Part shown: one piece after another, positions 60,996 through 64,000 of the stretch
Numbering within the stretch: the first letter of the stretch is position 1
Layout of the letters: every line of letters starts with the position of its first letter
NCBI GenBank assembly: GCA_022841325.1
Contig: JALHRS010000015.1
Span: forward strand, 1 to 64,000
Length of the DNA stretch: 64,000 nucleotides
Source of the DNA: Lysobacterales bacterium
GTDB lineage: Bacteria > Pseudomonadota > Gammaproteobacteria > Xanthomonadales > SZUA-5
Reading direction: 5' to 3'
Translations under genes and position numbers: made by a program
The notes under the pieces: model-generated
Seen by the model: the letters and a program-made list of their open reading frames with translations, nothing else
The model's database searches: none
What the model was told of the DNA's origin: nothing

Positions 60996-61820
60996 TCAGT
61001 ACAACTGCCGGTTCATCCCCAGCGACTGCATGATCTTGCTGGCAATTTCCTCGATGCTCATGTGGGTGGAGTGCATCACCGGAATCGATTCGCGCTTGAA
61101 GAAGCGCTCGGATTCCTCGACTTCCCAACGGCATTGATCCATCGATGCATAGCGGCTGCCGGCCCGCCGCTGTTCGCGGATCTGGGCGAGACGGCGCGGA
61201 TCTATGGTCAGGCCATAAATGCGCTCGCGATGCGGCCTGAGCTTGTGCGGCAACTCGCCGTTTTCCAGATCTTCGGGCAACAAGGGGTAGTTGGCGGCGC
61301 GCACGCCGTAATGCAGCGCCATGTACAGACAGGTGGGGGTCTTGCCCGAGCGCGACACGCCCATCAGGATGACTTCGGCATCGCTGAAATTGGACTGCAC
61401 GCCGTCGTCGTGGGTGAGCGCGTAGTTGGTGGCATTCATGCGCGCCTCGTACTCGGCCGAATCGGCGCCGCCATGGGCCTTGCCCACCTTGGGCGTGCGC
61501 GGCACGCCCAGTTCCTGCTCCATCGGCGGAATGAAGGGCGCAAAGACGTCCAGCATCAGGGCCCCGCTCTCGGCGATCAGCGAGGACAGATGCCCATCGA
61601 CCACGGTGTTGATGACCACCGGGCGATAGCCGGTATCGTCGCCAAATCGGCGAATTTCCTCGGCTGCGGCGCGGGCCCGGGCCTCGTTGTCCACGAAGGG
61701 CAGTCGACGCGTCTGGAAGGGAATGCCGTCAAACTGCGTCAGCACGCTGTGCCCGATGGTCTCCGCGGTCACCCCGGTACCATCGGAGACATAGAAGATG
61801 GCGCGTGCTTTGGTAATCAT
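60996..61820 (-). CDS. ppsR: PEP synthase regulatory kinase/pyrophosphorylase
   Basis: Start at ATG 61820. The 274-residue DUF299 protein phosphorylates and dephosphorylates PpsA on a Thr near the catalytic His using ADP and phosphate. Seen: 'IFYVSDGTGVTAETIGHSVL' at the N terminus and a P-loop-like 'LMGVSRSGKTPTCLYMALHY', then 'YGLTIDPRRLAQIREQR' and 'HSTHMSIEEIA'. Length is normal. It usually sits divergent from ppsA; here both are on the same strand with a toxin-antitoxin pair between. Confidence 0.95.
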   Translation of the reverse strand: MITKARAIFYVSDGTGVTAETIGHSVLTQFDGIPFQTRRLPFVDNEARARAAAEEIRRFGDDTGYRPVVINTVVDGHLSSLIAESGALMLDVFAPFIPPMEQELGVPRTPKVGKAHGGADSAEYEARMNATNYALTHDDGVQSNFSDAEVILMGVSRSGKTPTCLYMALHYGVRAANYPLLPEDLENGELPHKLRPHRERIYGLTIDPRRLAQIREQRRAGSRYASMDQCRWEVEESERFFKRESIPVMHSTHMSIEEIASKIMQSLGMNRQLY

Positions 61821-62019
61821 CCTGGGCCTGCAGCGGTTGCTCGAGAGCTTCGATACTACGGGTCGAGCCGGCATTGAAGTGTCACCACTCGTGCGCTATC
61901 GCTCTCAAACCGGACCGCTGAGGGTCAAGGGCGTACCACGGAGAGCTGGCTGCGATTGACGAGACCGCTGCAAACGCGTTCTATTGCAGCATCGAGCTAT
62001 TCGATCCACAGGCAAGCCC
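61821..62019. promoter_or_regulatory. Divergent promoter region ppsR / rlmJ
   Basis: About 200 bases between the divergent ppsR and rlmJ starts must contain both promoters. No ORF or confident box is called. Confidence 0.4.
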
Positions 62020-62868
62020 GTGAACTATCGCCATGCGTTTCATGCAGGAAATTTTGCCGATGTGCTCAAGCACGCAGTGCTGGTGGGACTGATCGAGGCG
62101 CTCAAGCACAAGAACACGCCCTTCTGTGTGATCGATACCCACGCCGGACGGGCCCGCTATTCGCTGAGCTCCGAAGAAGCGGAGAAAACCCGGGAGTTCG
62201 CCAGTGGCATCACGCCGCTGCTGGGTTTGAGCCAGTTGCCGAGCTTGCTGCACGTCTATCTGAATCTGGTGCGATCCTTCAATGCCGGACATGCCAACGC
62301 CCTGCACACCTACCCGGGATCGCCGCTGATTGCGGCTTCTCTGATGCGGGAGAACGACCGCCTGATCGCCTGCGAACTGCAGCCCGATGAAGCCCGCCAC
62401 CTGAAGCAGGAATTCGCCAGGGATGCACGGGTGGCCTGCCACCATCGCGATGGCTATGAGGCGCTGCGGGCCCTGCTGCCCCCCAGGCAAAAGCGCGGGC
62501 TGGTACTGATCGACCCGCCCTACGAGGCCCAACTGGGCGAATTCGATTCGATCATCGACGGCCTGACCGAAGCCCACAAGCGCTGGCCTACAGGCACCTA
62601 TGCGATCTGGTATCCGATCAAGCTGCGCCAGGACATCGAAATCTTCTACCGGCGGCTCGCCACGCTGCCCTTCGAGAGCATCCTGCTGGCCGAGTTCTGC
62701 CTGCACCAGCCCAACAGCGCGCTGCGCCTGAATGGCTGCGGGATGGCGCTGATCAATCCGCCGTACCGATTCGATCACACCCTGGCCGAGGTACTGCCAG
62801 CCCTGGCCCGGGCGCTGGAGCAGAGTCGTTATGGCAGTCACGAGCTACGCTGGCTCAGGCAGGGCTGA
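62020..62868 (+). CDS. rlmJ: 23S rRNA (adenine-2030-N6)-methyltransferase
   Basis: Start is GTG 62020, giving the conserved N terminus '[20 protein letters not shown]'; the frame extends to 61984. The 282-residue enzyme has the AdoMet/target motifs '[11 protein letters not shown]' (motif I region) and '[16 protein letters not shown]' (DPPY, motif IV), and ends with '[12 protein letters not shown]'. RlmJ modifies A2030 of 23S rRNA. Full length. Confidence 0.95.
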   Translation: MNYRHAFHAGNFADVLKHAVLVGLIEALKHKNTPFCVIDTHAGRARYSLSSEEAEKTREFASGITPLLGLSQLPSLLHVYLNLVRSFNAGHANALHTYPGSPLIAASLMRENDRLIACELQPDEARHLKQEFARDARVACHHRDGYEALRALLPPRQKRGLVLIDPPYEAQLGEFDSIIDGLTEAHKRWPTGTYAIWYPIKLRQDIEIFYRRLATLPFESILLAEFCLHQPNSALRLNGCGMALINPPYRFDHTLAEVLPALARALEQSRYGSHELRWLRQG

Positions 62869-62936
62869 GTCCGATCGCGGGCCCGCGCTGCCTCAAACCT
62901 GCGCCACCGGCGCATTCACGAGCGGGAGCAAACCCC

Positions 62937-63308
62937 ATGAAACTTGGTGCTTTTTCGATCAGTCTGGCAGTCAGGGACATCGCTGCTTCGCGGGCCTTCT
63001 ACGAGAAGCTCGGCTTCAGCGTATTCGGCGGCAATCAGGAACACAACTGGCTGATCCTGAAGAATGGCGATCATCTGATCGGCTTGTTCCAGGGCATGTT
63101 CGAGCGCAACATGCTGACCTTCAATCCGGGCTGGGACCAGAACGCCCAGGCGCTGGATGAATACACCGATGTGCGCGAACTGCAGCGCCAGCTCAAGGCG
63201 CAAGGTGTGGCACTCACCACCGAAGCCGACGAAAACAGCACCGGCCCGGCGCATATCGCCATGCTCGATCCGGACGGCAACCCGGTGCTGATCGATCAGC
63301 ACCGCTGA
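62937..63308 (+). CDS. VOC-family (glyoxalase/bleomycin-resistance fold) protein
   Basis: The 123-residue protein has two beta-alpha-beta-beta-beta units: '[20 protein letters not shown]' with '[16 protein letters not shown]', and '[13 protein letters not shown]' with '[18 protein letters not shown]'. Single VOC domains dimerise into a metal-dependent enzyme or binding protein; a His and Glu for metal are not all obvious here. Preceded by a 'ggagcaaacccc' site. Function is not predicted. Confidence 0.87.
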   Translation: MKLGAFSISLAVRDIAASRAFYEKLGFSVFGGNQEHNWLILKNGDHLIGLFQGMFERNMLTFNPGWDQNAQALDEYTDVRELQRQLKAQGVALTTEADENSTGPAHIAMLDPDGNPVLIDQHR

Positions 63309-63386
63309 GCGTGACCGTCGCGTCTCTGGGTCGTCGCCGCTGATCCGCGTTAAACTGTAAATATTTCCGGCCGACCACGCTGAGCC

Positions 63387-64000
63387 ATGAGCGAACCGAC
63401 CTTCCAGATCGTTTTCCGCGGCAAGATCCTGAGCGGGTTTGACCGCGAACTGGTGCGCAGCAATCTGGCGCAGCTGTTCAAGACCGCCCCAGAGCGCATG
63501 GACGCACTGCTCGACGCGCCCAAGACCGTGCTCAAGACCGGTCTCAGTCGGGATGCCGCGGGGCGCTATCAGGAGGCACTTCGTCAGGCCGGCATCATGG
63601 TGGCCGTGGTCAGCGACGCACCCATTGCGGCGGCGGTTCCTGCTGTGGCCACGCCAGCACCGTCCACCGAGACCGAGGCGCCGTCTGCGCCATCCAGCCC
63701 GACGGCAAGCACGGAAGCGGTCCAGACCGACCAGGCGACGGTCGTCGCCGAATCTGCGGAGGGGTTGAGTCTGGCACCGCCCGGCGCCACGATCTTGCCA
63801 CCGCCAGTGCGCAAGGTCGCGGAAATCGACACCTCGGCCCTCAGTCTGGCCCAGCCTGGCGGGCCCCTGATCGACAAGACGCCGGTACCGCAGCCCGAAT
63901 TCGATCTCTCCGGCATCAGCCTGGCCAATGACGAGGGCCCGATTGACCGCACCCCCAAGGCTGCGGCTGCGACCATCGACGTGTCCGCGCTGAGCCTGGC
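63387..64000 (+). CDS. Low-complexity repeat protein (3' end outside window)
   Basis: From ATG 63387 the frame stays open to the right edge (204 codons seen). Residues 1-75 look folded ('FQIVFRGKILSGFDRELVRS', then 'LAQLFKTAPERMDALLDA'). After an Ala/Pro/Thr-rich linker (about 75-130) come degenerate repeats of the type 'DTSALSLAQPGGPLIDKTP', seen at least four times. Such proteins occur in Xanthomonadales and often end in a membrane domain, which cannot be checked here. Confidence 0.7.
   Translation, partial: MSEPTFQIVFRGKILSGFDRELVRSNLAQLFKTAPERMDALLDAPKTVLKTGLSRDAAGRYQEALRQAGIMVAVVSDAPIAAAVPAVATPAPSTETEAPSAPSSPTASTEAVQTDQATVVAESAEGLSLAPPGATILPPPVRKVAEIDTSALSLAQPGGPLIDKTPVPQPEFDLSGISLANDEGPIDRTPKAAAATIDVSALSL

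Overview
The window is high-GC DNA from a gammaproteobacterium, most likely of the Xanthomonadales/Lysobacterales. Clues are the secreted proteins ending in a FANGFE-type tail or carrying a Trp/Gly-rich C-terminal domain, abundant 'gtgggagcggcttcagccgcgat' interspersed repeats, and the housekeeping set (ppsA, ppsR, rlmJ, sdaA). No rRNA, complete tRNA or CRISPR array was seen. No database search was possible, so family names rest on recognised motifs.

Left part (1 to about 28.2 kb): a mobile, defence-rich island. It opens with the end of a phage or tailocin module (tail protein, small baseplate-like protein, two small membrane proteins, SAR-type lysozyme, and Rz spanin with Rz1 embedded in another frame). 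Convergent to it is a nine-gene minus-strand operon (20210 down to 3498) encoding a BREX system whose order fits type 3: HTH regulator, brxF, brxC, [AlbA_2/HATPase protein, GHKL-ATPase/nuclease], pglXI, brxHII, pglZ, brxA. The bracketed pair is an addition to the canonical six genes. Upstream, on the same strand, lies a cassette of a large serine recombinase, two ParB-like proteins without ParA, and a DUF3987-like ATPase, preceded by a small Cys-containing protein and an AbiEi-type antitoxin with no recognisable AbiEii toxin. A YegP protein and a membrane-anchored Mrr-like nuclease follow on the plus strand. The island appears to end at a tmRNA/tRNA-like T-arm plus CCA fragment (28128-28159) followed by a strong terminator, as expected for an attachment site at the 3' end of an RNA gene whose intact copy would lie left of the window.

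Middle part (28.3 to 46.9 kb): a scar zone (alcohol dehydrogenase pseudogene, secreted alpha/beta hydrolase, small membrane protein), then chromosomal genes: a 1057-residue multidomain protein of unknown function, CIA30, a secreted GFE-tail protein, a DUF885 peptidase, a DUF1272-GNAT fusion, PepSY/cytochrome b, a membrane PAS-GGDEF-EAL protein, an extracytoplasmic redox operon (TlpA, DUF4266, DUF3570, ApbE), a cupredoxin fusion and small secreted proteins.

Right part (47 to 64 kb): a signalling group (REC-PP2C phosphatase, STAS protein, and a REC-REC-PAS-GGDEF-EAL protein with a degenerate GGDEF site). It is followed by metabolism: aminotransferase, glutaredoxin, L-serine dehydratase, SGNH hydrolase, M23 peptidase, PEP synthase and its regulatory kinase PpsR with a FitAB-type toxin-antitoxin pair between them, rRNA methyltransferase RlmJ, a VOC protein, and the start of a low-complexity protein that runs off the right edge. 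Several interspersed palindromic repeats are present, and one copy forms the apparent N-terminal coding sequence of the M23 peptidase.
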